A DNA stretch of 64,000 nt from Enterovirga aerilata (GTDB lineage Bacteria > Pseudomonadota > Alphaproteobacteria > Rhizobiales > Beijerinckiaceae). The DNA lies in assembly GCF_013044135.1 (NCBI RefSeq), contig NZ_JABEPP010000001.1:868001-932000 (forward strand), in the 5' to 3' direction. Made by a program: the position numbers and the translations under genes. This document shows, piece after piece, positions 1 to 8,341 of the stretch (position 1 is its first letter; each line of letters starts with the position of its first letter). A model generated the notes under the pieces. That model ran no database searches. It was not told where the DNA came from and saw nothing but the letters and a program-made list of their open reading frames with translations.

Positions 1-479
1 GCAACACCCTTCAGCGACAGGACGAGGGTCATCGGGTGAGACGGCGAAGCCTTGAATCCGTAATGCTCGTAGAAGGCCTTCGCGTCCTCCGAGATCGCGT
101 GGACGAGCAGGCCGCGGATGCCCATGATGTGGGCTGCCTGCGCGGTCCGGAGCACGGCATCCTGCAGCAGGGCCGTCCCGAGCCCCTTGCCCTGCCAGCG
201 GCGGTCGATGGCGAGCCGCCCGAGGATCGCCATCGGGATCGGGTCCGGCATGTTCCGGCGGACCGGCCCGGGCGCGTCGATCGCCGCGATCGCGCCGGAG
301 GCGAGGCAATAGTAGCCGACGACCTGAACGCCCTCGCTGACGACGTAGGTCCGCGAGGCGCCGCTGACCTGATTGGCCCGGGCGCGGCGCCGCAGCCAGT
401 CGTCGAGGCTGTCCTGGCCGCTCTCGAACTGGGTGAGATCGTGTGTGTCGGTCAGAAGCTCCGGCGGCGACAGCGTCAT
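1..479 (-). CDS. GNAT acetyltransferase toxin, TacT-like (3' end cut by window edge)
   Basis: Read from ATG at 479 leftwards, the frame stays open for 159 codons to the window edge, so at most a few C-terminal residues are missing. The protein has the layout of TacT/AtaT toxins: an N-terminal LDDWLRRRA segment (about residues 25-33), the acetyl-CoA loop RWQGKGLG (94-101) and a YEHYGF segment (137-142) holding the likely catalytic Tyr140. Members of this family acetylate the amino group of charged tRNAs and so stop translation. Its ATG overlaps the stop codon of the upstream DUF1778 antitoxin gene by four bases (ATGA), the usual arrangement of these pairs. Family assignment is firm; which tRNA it modifies cannot be told. 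Whether the pair is intact depends on sequence left of the window. Confidence 0.88.
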   Translation of the reverse strand, partial: MTLSPPELLTDTHDLTQFESGQDSLDDWLRRRARANQVSGASRTYVVSEGVQVVGYYCLASGAIAAIDAPGPVRRNMPDPIPMAILGRLAIDRRWQGKGLGTALLQDAVLRTAQAAHIMGIRGLLVHAISEDAKAFYEHYGFKASPSHPMTLVLSLKGV

Positions 480-760
480 GGCTGCCACGGTTTAGGGGCC
501 TTCATCAGCCGCGCGAAACCCTCGCCATCCGGCGGAGCGTCGAGCACGGCGAGGTAATGCCGGTAGCTCTCCGGATCGACCCGGACGAGGGTCTGGTCGA
601 GGAGCGCGTCCTCGGCCGCCCTCCTGGCCGCATCGATCATGAAGTCGGAACGCGTCTTGCCATGGGCCCTGGCCGCCCGGTCGATCAGGCCGCGCACGTC
701 CTCGCGGATACGCAGGTTGACGGCGCGGGTATGGGTGTCGGGTGTCGGCTTCGAGGCCAT
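476..760 (-). CDS. DUF1778 ribbon-helix-helix antitoxin, TacA-like
   Basis: A 94-residue protein with an N-terminal ribbon-helix-helix DNA-binding stretch (AVNLRIREDVRGLIDRAA, about residues 13-30), followed by KTRSDFMIDAARRAAEDALL, the DUF1778 signature, and a Pro-rich C-terminal tail (LMKAPKPWQP) of the kind that wraps the toxin. It should neutralise the adjacent GNAT toxin and, with it, repress the operon. The ATG at 760 is chosen over upstream in-frame starts because a strong ribosome site (GGAGAAGGAG) lies just before it and the family begins here. Stop and toxin start overlap as ATGA. A perfect palindrome 39 bases upstream is a likely operator. The locus sits beside a decayed mobile element, consistent with acquisition. 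Confidence 0.9.
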   Translation of the reverse strand: MASKPTPDTHTRAVNLRIREDVRGLIDRAARAHGKTRSDFMIDAARRAAEDALLDQTLVRVDPESYRHYLAVLDAPPDGEGFARLMKAPKPWQP

Positions 761-798
761 GGCTTTTCTCCTTCTCCGATCATTCATAACACAGACGC

Positions 799-813
799 AT
801 ACACAACGTGTAT
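799..813. promoter_or_regulatory. Palindromic operator candidate for TacA
   Basis: ATACAC-AAC-GTGTAT is a perfect inverted repeat with 6-bp arms and a 3-bp spacer, centred about 46 bp upstream of the antitoxin ATG. Ribbon-helix-helix antitoxins autorepress by binding such palindromes at their own promoter. The position fits; binding itself is inferred. Confidence 0.5.
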
Positions 814-842
814 CTAATTCGTGCCTCGCCTTAGGGATGCCG

Positions 843-1128
843 TCACGGGATGGGTGCAGGCCGGAGCGGAGAGGGGGCGCCAAACAGAGGCTGCCGGAAT
901 TCTCTCCGGCGGCCTTGGTCAGCGCCGAATGGTAGGTCTACGCGGCTGTCCCGGTAGCTCCCCACAGGGAAGCGCAGGAAGCGCGGCGCCCAGCCTTCCG
1001 CTTTGTCGCGGCCCTCGCCGGTCGCGTACTGGCGCAGGATCGACCGGACCAGCTTTGCCGGGCTGCCCTTGTAGGCCTCCGCCACCGCCTTGCCGCCGAC
1101 CTCCTCGATCATCGCGAGAAGGGCCGGC
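843..1128 (-). pseudogene. Truncated unidentified coding remnant
   Basis: A minus-strand frame that reads like real protein from about 1128 down to its stop at 843: LLAMIEEVGGKAVAEAYKGS followed by SPAKLVRSILRQYATGEGRD and EGWAPRFLRFP. No start codon exists at the beginning of the protein-like part. Before it (above 1130) the same frame turns into Arg/Gly-rich noise opposite the plus-strand gene. I do not recognise the family. The abrupt change at about 1129, exactly where the plus-strand gene also loses its start, points to a recombination or deletion junction that cut both genes. The C-terminal part after FPVGSYRDSR may also be non-native. Confidence 0.35.
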
Positions 1129-1129
1129 G

Positions 1130-1384
1130 CTAACCCTCGACCTCTCCCGCTACGAGCCGTACCTTGCGGACACCGACATCCCGGCCGAGCAGCGGCGCGA
1201 ACTCCTGAAGACGCTTTGGGAGATCGTGGTCGGCTTCGTCGACCTCGGCTTCGACTTGGCACCGGTCCAGCAGGTCGAGACGGGCGACACGGAGGATTTG
1301 TCCTCCGCCCTCCGCCTCATGGTAGGATCGGACGGCACCATCAACGGAGACCATCGCAACACAAACATCCTGGAGGCCCCATGA
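1130..1384 (+). pseudogene. Small protein of serine-recombinase loci, start codon lost
   Basis: The frame TLDLSRYEPYLADTDIPAEQ followed by RRELLKTLWEIVVGFVDLGF matches the short conserved protein that precedes large serine recombinases in many Hyphomicrobiales elements. Homologues start Met-Thr/Ser-Leu-Asp-Leu; here the codon in the Met position is CTA (1130-1132), and the sequence upstream is unrelated, so the start has been removed. It ends in an ATGA overlap with the recombinase at 1381, as in intact loci. The function of this family is not known to me. It is probably not translated, though a fused upstream frame remains open. Confidence 0.6.
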
Positions 1385-2590
1385 GACCGATCGCACCCGA
1401 GTTCAACGCGCACACGAAGGCGGTCATCTATTGCCGCGTATCGAGTGCCAAGCAGACGGTCCGGGGCGAGGGGCTTGGTTCCCAGGAGCAGCGCTGCCGT
1501 GAATACGCCCGCTACAAGGGCCTCGACGTCGTCGAGATTTTCCGGGACGATGCGAGCGGCAGCCTCGCGACGAGGCCCGGCATGCAGGCGATGCTGGCCT
1601 ATCTCCGCCGTCACCGGAAGAAGGGGCCGATCGTCGTCATCATCGACGACATCTCGCGCCTCGCCGCGGCATCGACGCCCACCTGAAGCTCAGGGCCGCG
1701 ATCGGCGAGGCCGGAGGCATCCTGAAGAGCCCGACCATCGAGTTCGGCGAAGATTCCGACTCCATCCTGGTCGAGAACCTCCTCGCCTCCGTCTCGCAGC
1801 ACCAGCGCCAGAAGAACGGCGAGCAGACCATCAACCGGATGCGCGCCCGCACCATGAACGGCTATTGGTGCTTCGCGGCCCCGATCGGCTATCGCTACAA
1901 GCGCATCTCAGGCTACGGCAACATGCTGGTCCGGGACGAACCCTATGCCTCGATCCTGCAGGGGCCTTCGAGGGCTTCGCTTCGGGGCGCTTCGACACGC
2001 AGACCGAGGTGAAGCGCTTCCTCGAAAGCCACCCCGAATACCCAAAGGACCTGCCGAACGGCGACATTCGCTACGGCACCATCGGGCAGATGCTCGGTCC
2101 GCCCGATCTATGCCGGCTACGTCGAGGCCCCGAACTGGAACGTGCCGCGCCGCAAGGGTCACCACGAGGGTATCGTCTCCGGCGAGACCTTCGCCCGCAT
2201 CCAGGAGCGGCTCGCGGCTGGTGCTCGGGCGCCGATCCGCAAGGAGCTGAAGGACCTCGCGGCGCAGACCGAGAAGCTGCTGGAGCGCATCGTCGAGACG
2301 GACAATCCGGCCGTCGTCTCCGCCTACGAGAAGAAGGTCTCCGCCCTGGAGAGCCAGCGCATCATCCTCACCGAACAGGCGGACAACGCGGGCAAACCCC
2401 GCTACGCCTTCGACGATGTGTTCGAACTCGCCATGCGGTTCCTCGCAAACCCTTAGAATCTCTGGGCTTCGGGCCACCTGCAGCTGCGCCGGACAGTGCT
2501 CCGATTGGCCTTCTCGGAGCGGGCGCGGTACCGGCGGGAAGAGGGGTTTTCGAACGCGAAAATCGCGTTGCCTTTCAGGCTCTTAAGTGA
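1381..2590 (+). pseudogene. Large serine recombinase, multiply broken
   Basis: Starts MRPIAPEFNAHTKAVIYCRV with the resolvase catalytic Ser in the CRVSSAKQT motif, then DISRLA. Damage is visible in order: a one-base loss near 1665 (expected Arg-Gly-Ile-Asp after the active-site region), a one-base loss near 1963 (after SILQ), a one-base gain near 2095 (GQML to RPIYAGYV), and a TAG at 2454-2456 where the family has the Trp of FLANPWNLW. The next 40 codons continue in the same frame (LRLAFSERARYRREEG, then LPFRLL). In addition the Cys-rich zinc ribbon expected after APIRK is absent: the sequence jumps straight to the coiled coil KELKDLAAQTEKLLERIVE. The gene is dead. Its 3' end abuts the antisense end of tRNA-Arg, which suggests the element once used or captured this site. 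Confidence 0.88.
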
Positions 2591-2613
2591 GGTTGGAGGA
2601 GCTGAAAAGGAGC

Positions 2614-2690
2614 TGGCGCGCCCGAAAGGATTCGAACCTCTGACCCCCAGATTCGTAGTCTGGTGCTCTATCCAGCTGAGCTACGGGCGC
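2614..2690 (-). tRNA. tRNA-Arg (ACG)
   Basis: On the minus strand a 77-base cloverleaf: acceptor GCGCCCG pairing with CGGGCGC, the D arm AGCTCAGCTGGATAGAGC, anticodon stem-loop CCAGACTACGAATCTGG with anticodon ACG, and the T arm with GGTTCGAATCC. The 3' CCA is encoded (2614-2616). ACG is normally deaminated to ICG and reads CGU/CGC/CGA. Its 3' end touches the end of the broken serine recombinase. Confidence 0.96.
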
Positions 2691-3105
2691 CCGTCGAGGG
2701 CGGCACACGGCGCCTCGAACGGATGCGTGAGATAGTGAGTTCCGGCCGGCTTGGCAACCGCCTTCCGCGCCGCGCCGCGCCGGACGGGAGGAGGCGGCCC
2801 GAGCTGCCGCGCGGCCGTTCACGGCATCGGGCCCGCCCCGCGCTGTCTGCGCCGCCGCCCGCCTGCGCCACGTCGGATCGTGGTCAGCCTCGTGCCACAC
2901 CCCATTGCGCCTCGCCGGAGCCCTCACGCTCTCCTGACGCGGCTGTTCGCGCGGCGGACGCATCCGCCGTGCGGGCGCTTCGGCGAAGATCTTGGCCCAT
3001 GGCGCGGCTCCCGCGCCGCGGCGATCGGATGTATGGCTGCACCGCGGGATCAACATCCCTGCATCGCGGGGTCGAACGTCCGGGCGCCGGGCCCGGCGGG
3101 GCGGG
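2691..3105. other. Intergenic interval without recognised gene
   Basis: 415 bases between tRNA-Arg and the stop of the histidine kinase. Open frames here lack ribosome sites and protein-like composition. The only local structure I see is a perfect 14-base palindrome, CGCCGGGCCCGGCG (3085-3098), just past the kinase stop, which could help transcription termination but has no T-tract. Confidence 0.4.
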
Positions 3106-4557
3106 TCAGCGTGCCGGCCGGTCCGGGATGGTGATGCAGAAGCAGGCGCCCGCGGGCGCGTCCTCCAGGACGATGGAGCCTCCATGCAGGCGCACGAGCT
3201 CCTCCGCGATCGGCAGTCCGAGGCCCGTGCCGCCGCTCCGCTCCGATGCCTGGAACGCCGAGAAGAGCCGGTCCTTCACCCGATCGGGGACGCCCGGGCC
3301 GTTATCGGCGACCCAGAGCCGCACCACGCCGCCGGACCGCACGCCGCGGACCGCGATCCTGGCCTCCGGCGTCTTCGCCCGCGCGAGAGCCTCAACGGCG
3401 TTGCGGATGAGGTTGAGGAGGACGCGGCCGAGCTGGTCGGGATCGGCATCGACCATCAGGTCGCCCGGCGTCTCGTCGAGCACCGCGATCGGGTGCCCGC
3501 CGCCGAGCCTGGTCAGGTCGAGCTGGTCGGCAAGCACGCTCTTCACCGGCACCATCCGGCGCTGCGGCGGGCGCTCGCTCGCGCGGCCATAGGCGAGGGT
3601 CGCGCCGCAATAATCGACCGCGCGCGCGAGCGTGCCGACGAGCCGCGGCGCGACCTTCTGGACGGCAGGATCGTCCACGTCGCCGAGCCGGTCGCTCAGG
3701 AGCTGGGCGGTCGTCAGCATGTTGCGGAGCTCGTGATTGATCTTGCTGACCGCGAGGCCGAGATCGGCAAGCCGCCGCTTCTGCCGCAGCTCGTTCGCCA
3801 GCGCGGTCTCCATGCGGGCGAGCGCTTCCTCGGCCGCCCCGATCTCGTCCGTGCGGCCGCTCGTCCGGATGATCCGGCTCGCATCCTCCGGGTTGCGGGC
3901 GAAGTCGGTGACGTTCGCCGCGAGACGGCGCACCGGGCGCACCACGAGGAGGTGGAGCGCCAGATAGAGCAGCGCCGACGTGATGCCCGAGACGGCCAGC
4001 GACACCGCCAGGAATTGGCGCGTGAAGGCGAGCATCGCCTCGCGCAGCGGACGCTCGTCGAGGAGGATCTCGACCCAGTCCATGCCCGGCGCCCCGGGCG
4101 GGCCGGGCGCCACGATCCGGGTGGTGCGCGGCAGCGGCATGAGGAGCGTGCGGAGCGCGCCGCGGATGCGCCCGTACCAGGGCGGCTGGCGCAGATCGAT
4201 ATGCCGTTCCGGCACGGGCGGGACCTCGGCGCCGGTGGCCAGGAGCCATTGCGTGCCCTGGCCGCGCACGCCGATCGCCTGGGCCCCCTTCACGGCCGCC
4301 AGCAGCTTCTCCTCGAGCTCCTCCGGGCGCTCTCCCGGCGGCGCGGCGGACAGGGCGAGCGCGATCATCTGCGCCCCCATCACCCGGTTTCTGATCCAGG
4401 CCGCGCGGAAATTCGCCAGCGAGGGCACGTAGATCAGGACCTCGGCGATCATCATGAACAGGGTCGTCAGCAGGATCAGCCTGGCCGACAGGCCGAGGCG
4501 GCGCGCCACGGGAGGAGCTTCCGCGTGCGGCGTCATGCGCGAGGCGACCGTCGTCAT
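3106..4557 (-). CDS. Membrane sensor histidine kinase
   Basis: A 483-residue two-component kinase. One membrane helix near residues 25-45 and a second near 180-205 flank a periplasmic region. A HAMP-like stretch follows (VRPVRRLAANVTDFARN). The dimerisation/phosphoacceptor helix carries KINHELRNML with His at about 275, and the ATPase domain has the N-box NLIRNAVEAL, DNGPGV and GTGLGLPIAEELV. There is no receiver domain and no response-regulator gene next to it, so the partner is elsewhere. The ATG at 4557 has GCGAGG upstream. Orphan location beside the flagellar genes hints at, but does not prove, a role in motility. The signal sensed is unknown. Confidence 0.9.
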   Translation of the reverse strand: MTTVASRMTPHAEAPPVARRLGLSARLILLTTLFMMIAEVLIYVPSLANFRAAWIRNRVMGAQMIALALSAAPPGERPEELEEKLLAAVKGAQAIGVRGQGTQWLLATGAEVPPVPERHIDLRQPPWYGRIRGALRTLLMPLPRTTRIVAPGPPGAPGMDWVEILLDERPLREAMLAFTRQFLAVSLAVSGITSALLYLALHLLVVRPVRRLAANVTDFARNPEDASRIIRTSGRTDEIGAAEEALARMETALANELRQKRRLADLGLAVSKINHELRNMLTTAQLLSDRLGDVDDPAVQKVAPRLVGTLARAVDYCGATLAYGRASERPPQRRMVPVKSVLADQLDLTRLGGGHPIAVLDETPGDLMVDADPDQLGRVLLNLIRNAVEALARAKTPEARIAVRGVRSGGVVRLWVADNGPGVPDRVKDRLFSAFQASERSGGTGLGLPIAEELVRLHGGSIVLEDAPAGACFCITIPDRPAR

Positions 4558-4647
4558 GCGGGCCTCGCGGGAGCAATGCGGCCGCCGCGTCGCGGCGCGG
4601 CGCAGGAAGCGATCGGCACGGTCATCGGCCGATGTTCTAACAGAGAA

Positions 4648-4675
4648 GCGGCCCCGGCGGGAGCGCCGGGGCCGC
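4648..4675 (-). terminator. Hairpin terminator after flgH
   Basis: A perfect 12-bp stem (GCGGCCCCGGCG / CGCCGGGGCCGC) with a GGAG loop lies 55 bases past the flgH stop. It has no U-tract of note, as is common in GC-rich genomes. It probably ends the flgF-flgG-flgA-flgH transcript and separates it from the kinase gene. Confidence 0.6.
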
Positions 4676-4730
4676 CTTGGCGCTGCGGCGGACGTGGGGA
4701 GCGTGCCGCAGCGCCGGGGAGGGAAGCGGT

Positions 4731-5480
4731 TCAGAAGGGCAGGATGATGTCCATCACCTGCTGGCCGTAGCGCGGCTGCTGCACGTCGGTGATCTGGCCG
4801 CGGCCGCCATAGGCGATCCGCGCCTCGGCGATCTTGGTCGAATCGACGGTGTTGTCCGCCTGGATGTCCTCGGGCCGGATGATGCCCGCGACGATCAGCT
4901 CGCGGACCTCGAAATTCACCCGGATCTCCTGCTTGCCCTCGACGACGAGGTTGCCGTTGGGCAGCACCTGCGTGACGACGGCCGCGACGTTCGTGACGAG
5001 CTCCTCCTTCCGGGCGATCGAGCCGGTCCCCTCCGTCGTGGTGGTGGAGTTGCTCGACACGAGCGAGCTCGGGTCCGAGCCGGGCAGGACGTTCTTCGAT
5101 TCGACGCCGAAGAAGTTCGGCACGCCGAGCTTGTCGCCGCTCGTGCGGGAGCGCTTCGTCTCGTTGTCGAGATTGGCCTTGTCGGTCACCTTCACCTGCA
5201 CGGTCACGATGTCGCCGACCTGCTGCGCGCGCTGGTCCTTGAAGAAGGCGCGCGAGCCCGTCCGCCAGAGCGAGTTCGCCGCATAGGACGAGGGCTGCGG
5301 GTTCGGCATGGGCATGCGCACCGGCTTGTAGCCGGGCTGCGCGGTCGGGTCCTCGATGGAGGACAGGTCCGGCGGCTTGCCGACATTGGAGAGGCGGTCG
5401 AGCGAGCCGCAGCCGCCGAGAAGCGGGCCGAGGGCGGCGAGGGCGAGCGCGGCGCGGGAAGCGGGGCGGAGGCTGGGCAT
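4731..5480 (-). CDS. flgH: Flagellar L-ring protein FlgH
   Basis: Outer-membrane lipoprotein that forms the L ring around the flagellar rod. From the ATG at 5480 the protein has a lipoprotein signal peptide ending in LLGGC (Cys24 lipidated), the conserved NSLWRTGSRAFFKDQRA segment and the C-terminal GRGQITDVQQPRYGQQVMD. A GTG six codons upstream (5498) is an alternative start; the ATG gives a standard signal peptide. It is the last gene of flgF-flgG-flgA-flgH on the minus strand, followed by a strong hairpin. The P-ring gene flgI is not in the window. Confidence 0.95.
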   Translation of the reverse strand: MPSLRPASRAALALAALGPLLGGCGSLDRLSNVGKPPDLSSIEDPTAQPGYKPVRMPMPNPQPSSYAANSLWRTGSRAFFKDQRAQQVGDIVTVQVKVTDKANLDNETKRSRTSGDKLGVPNFFGVESKNVLPGSDPSSLVSSNSTTTTEGTGSIARKEELVTNVAAVVTQVLPNGNLVVEGKQEIRVNFEVRELIVAGIIRPEDIQADNTVDSTKIAEARIAYGGRGQITDVQQPRYGQQVMDIILPF

Positions 5481-5504
5481 GTCGGTTCTCGCGGTCACGG
5501 CGGA

Positions 5505-6494
5505 TCAGTTCTGGGAGGGCAGGGCGCCTGCGGCGACCACGCGTTCGGTGAAGCCGGGCCGGACGGAGACCTTGCCCGGCGCGACGACGGTGGCCGGGAC
5601 CGCCTTCTTGGACCCGGGGTTGACGATCGTGATGACGTCGCCGAGCGCCCCGCCTTCGGAGGCCCGCACCCGCATGGAGAGGATCATGCCGGGCGCCTCG
5701 TAGACGGCGGTCACGATCTCGCCCTTCTGCACGAGCTCCGGCCGGGCGAGGTCGCCGGACCTGACGAACCCGCCGGCCCCGAGCGCCCGGCGCGCGACGC
5801 GGCCGGCGAGCGAGGTCCCGTCCAGGATCGCGTCCGGGGAGACGGCATCGCGCGGGCGCTTCTCGACGGAGATGTCGGACGGCCTCACGCTCTCGCCGCG
5901 CTCGAGCGAGCGGGTCAGGACCGCGACGTCCACGAGGTCCACGACGGTGCCGGAGACGCGGAGCGAGGCGCGGCGCTCCGTCGGCGAGGGGCCGATCCAG
6001 ACGGTCGCGGAGAGCCGGCGCGAGCGGCGGTCGAGGAGGAGGTCGCCGGCCACGACCTCGCCCCTCGTGTCGGGCGCGAGGGTGAGCTGCGGCGGGGCCC
6101 CGTCGAAGACGATGCCGGTCGCCGCCGGATCGAAGCCGAGCTTGTCGCCGAGCGCCCGGCGCAAGGCCGCCTCGATCTCGCCGCCGCCGACCTGCCGTGC
6201 GGCGCGGGTGACGGTGATCTGGAGCCGGCCGCCCGTCTCCAGGCCGGACATCCCGAGCTCCTGCGCCGCCTCGACGATGCGCCGGGTCTGGATCGTGCCC
6301 GTCTGGCCGAGCACGGGCGAGCGGAAGAGCGCCGTCTCGGCGAGTGCCGCGGGCGCGCCTTCGACGAGGTCGGCGAGGGTCAGGATGTCGCGCTTGGCGA
6401 CCACGTCGCCGCGCAGGATCGGCCGGTCGGCCGCGAATGCCGCGCCGGACCAGAGGAGGGCGGCGCCGAGGGCGCAGGCGAGGGTGCGGATCAT
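5505..6494 (-). CDS. flgA: Flagellar P-ring assembly chaperone FlgA
   Basis: 329 residues with a signal peptide (ALLWSGAAFA, cleavage about residue 21). The C-terminal half is the SAF-type domain typical of FlgA: VAVLTRSLERGESVRPSDIS, then GRVARRALGAGGFVRSGDLA and a final VVAPGKVSVRP. FlgA is a periplasmic protein needed for FlgI to form the P ring. The N-terminal half is longer than in enteric FlgA (about 220 residues), as in other alphaproteobacteria. It lies 10 bases after flgG and its stop is 6 bases before the alternative flgH GTG start, so the four genes are surely cotranscribed. Confidence 0.93.
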   Translation of the reverse strand: MIRTLACALGAALLWSGAAFAADRPILRGDVVAKRDILTLADLVEGAPAALAETALFRSPVLGQTGTIQTRRIVEAAQELGMSGLETGGRLQITVTRAARQVGGGEIEAALRRALGDKLGFDPAATGIVFDGAPPQLTLAPDTRGEVVAGDLLLDRRSRRLSATVWIGPSPTERRASLRVSGTVVDLVDVAVLTRSLERGESVRPSDISVEKRPRDAVSPDAILDGTSLAGRVARRALGAGGFVRSGDLARPELVQKGEIVTAVYEAPGMILSMRVRASEGGALGDVITIVNPGSKKAVPATVVAPGKVSVRPGFTERVVAAGALPSQN

Positions 6495-6504
6495 CGTCGC
6501 CGCC

Positions 6505-7296
6505 TCAGCCGCGGAACATCTGGCTGGTGGAGGACAGCATCTGGTCCGCCGCCGTGATCACCTTCGAGTTCATCTCGTAGGCGCGCTGGGCCGCGATCAG
6601 GCCGGAGATCTCCGTGACGGCGTTCACGTTCGCCTCCTCCAGGTAGCTCTGCTGGAGGTTGCCGAACCCGTCCTGGCCGGGATTGCCGTCGACCGGCTGG
6701 CCGGAGGCGGCGGTCTCCGTGAACAGGTTGTCGCCGGCGGAGTTGAGCCCGGTCTTGTTGATGAAGCGCGAGAGCTGGATCGTCCCGAGATTCTGCGGCG
6801 CCGTCTGGCCGGGCAGCGTCGCCTGGACGAGGCCCTGGCTCGAGATCGAGACCGAGGTCGCATTCTGCGGCACCGTGATCCCGGGCTCGACCAGGTAGCC
6901 GTTCTGGGTGACGAGCTGGCCCTGCGCGTCGAGGCTGAACGAGCCGTCGCGCGTATAGGCCGCGCTCCCGTCGGGCATGCGGATCCTGAAATAGCCCTCG
7001 CCCCGGATCGCGACGTCGTAGGGCTTCCCCGTCGAGGTCAGGTTGCCCTGGGACATGTCGCGCGGGGTTGCCACCGTCTTCACGCCCGAGCCGATCGAGA
7101 GCCCCGCCGGAAGCACGGTGCCCTGGTCGGAGGTCGAGGAGCCGGCGCGGCGCAGGTTCTCGTAGAGCAGGTCCTGGAACTGCGCCTGCTGGCGCTTGAA
7201 CCCGGTCGTGCGCAGGTTGGCGATGTTGTTGGAGATGGTCTGGACGTTGAGTTCCTGGGCCGCCATCCCGGTCGCGGCCGTCTGAAGTGCGCGCAT
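6505..7296 (-). CDS. flgG: Flagellar distal rod protein FlgG
   Basis: 263 residues. The N-terminal heptad-like helix (MRALQTAATGMAAQELNVQT) with SNNIANLRTTGFKRQQAQFQ is the flagellar rod/hook N-terminal signature, and the C-terminal helix (EMNSKVITAADQMLSSTSQM) is its partner. It also has the FlgG-typical IRGEGYFRI and YTRDGSFSLDAQGQLVTQNG. It forms the distal rod beneath the hook and is exported by the flagellar type III system. It follows flgF by 11 bases and precedes flgA by 10 bases. Confidence 0.96.
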   Translation of the reverse strand: MRALQTAATGMAAQELNVQTISNNIANLRTTGFKRQQAQFQDLLYENLRRAGSSTSDQGTVLPAGLSIGSGVKTVATPRDMSQGNLTSTGKPYDVAIRGEGYFRIRMPDGSAAYTRDGSFSLDAQGQLVTQNGYLVEPGITVPQNATSVSISSQGLVQATLPGQTAPQNLGTIQLSRFINKTGLNSAGDNLFTETAASGQPVDGNPGQDGFGNLQQSYLEEANVNAVTEISGLIAAQRAYEMNSKVITAADQMLSSTSQMFRG

Positions 7297-7307
7297 GCTG
7301 GCTCTCC

Positions 7308-8057
7308 TCAGGCCGCGTTGGTGCCGTCGGCGAGCTTGGAGATCGCCGTCCGCTTCAGGTCTTCGAGCCGCCCGACCATGCTGGCGACGCTGGCATAGGC
7401 CCGGTTCACCTCGATCAGGCGGGTCATCTCCTGGACGGCCTTGACGTTCGAGCGTTCGAGCGCGCCCGATTCGAGCCGGCTCGTCGCGCCGGCGGGCTCG
7501 GCCGGGGCCGTCGCCGAGAAGAGGTTGCCGCCCTCGTTGCGGAGCGTCCGCATGTCGGCGAAGCGGACCACGCGGACATGGCCGTGCTGGGCCTGGGCGG
7601 AGCTGACCGTGCCGTCCGGCGCGATCGAGATGTCCGTCTCGTTGCGGTCGAAGGCGATGGGCCCGTTGTCGCCGAGCACGAGGTGGCCGTCGCTCGTCAC
7701 GAGCTGGCCCTGCGCGTCCAGCATGAAGGCTCCGTTGCGCGTGTAGCGCTCGCCCCCTGCCGTCTGGACCGCGAAGAAGCCGTCGCCCTTGATCGCGACG
7801 TCGAGCGGGTTCCTCGTGTATTCGATCGCCCCCGCGGAGGTGTCGAGAGCCGTGCCCTTGTCGATGACGTAGTCGAGCCTGCGGTCGGGGCGCCGGAAGG
7901 CGTCGCCGCTGGCCTTGGGCATCAGGTAGCTTTCGAAGCGCGAGGCGCGCGCCTTGAAGCCGTTTGTCGAGACGTTCGCCACGTTGTTGGCGATGACGTC
8001 GAGCTCGCGCCTGAGCGCCATCTGGCGCGACAGGCCGACGAGCAGCGCGTTCTCCAT
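7308..8057 (-). CDS. flgF: Flagellar proximal rod protein FlgF
   Basis: 249 residues with the rod-protein N-terminus (MENALLVGLSRQMALRRELD and ANNVANVSTNGFKA), the central IKGDGFFAVQT and YTRNGAFMLDAQGQLVTSDG, and a C-terminal helix VNRAYASVASMVGRLEDLKR. FlgF is a proximal rod component. First gene of the flgF-flgG-flgA-flgH unit; the 284-base divergent region upstream, shared with fliL, holds a perfect CtrA box. Confidence 0.95.
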   Translation of the reverse strand: MENALLVGLSRQMALRRELDVIANNVANVSTNGFKARASRFESYLMPKASGDAFRRPDRRLDYVIDKGTALDTSAGAIEYTRNPLDVAIKGDGFFAVQTAGGERYTRNGAFMLDAQGQLVTSDGHLVLGDNGPIAFDRNETDISIAPDGTVSSAQAQHGHVRVVRFADMRTLRNEGGNLFSATAPAEPAGATSRLESGALERSNVKAVQEMTRLIEVNRAYASVASMVGRLEDLKRTAISKLADGTNAA

Positions 8058-8257
8058 GAACCGCTCCCGCTCTTGTCCCCGCCGGATCCTCGACGCTCCC
8101 CAGCGCGAACCCGGCGGTCGAGCCGTCGCAGCCGGCGTGCCAGGACGGAAAGCAAAAAGAATGTAATGTATTTCAGATATTTAGTCCGAAAATTGAATGC
8201 GTCGCATGCGGCACGACATGGTTACCCGGTCGTTTCGACCCGGCAGTTCCTGCCGAC

Positions 8258-8272
8258 TTAACCCGCGATTAA
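8258..8272. promoter_or_regulatory. CtrA box between flgF and fliL
   Basis: TTAA-CCCGCGA-TTAA is a perfect match to the CtrA consensus TTAA-N7-TTAA. It lies 70 bases before the fliL ATG and about 200 before flgF on the other strand, in a divergent promoter region that is otherwise AT-richer than its surroundings (8150-8215). CtrA controls flagellar genes in many alphaproteobacteria. cckA, which drives CtrA phosphorylation, is encoded 11 kb away. Confidence 0.75.
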
Positions 8273-8341
8273 CCCTGCCCGCACAAGGTCGCGGGACAGG
8301 ATGGCGCCGACCCAGAGTCGCGGCCGGGAAGCAGCGCGAAG

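Noticed and set aside
2496-2735. A coding frame that reads through the tRNA (KGFEPLTPRF)
   Set aside because: This is the tail of the dead recombinase running into antisense tRNA-Arg; the KGFEP-type string is what the T arm gives in translation.
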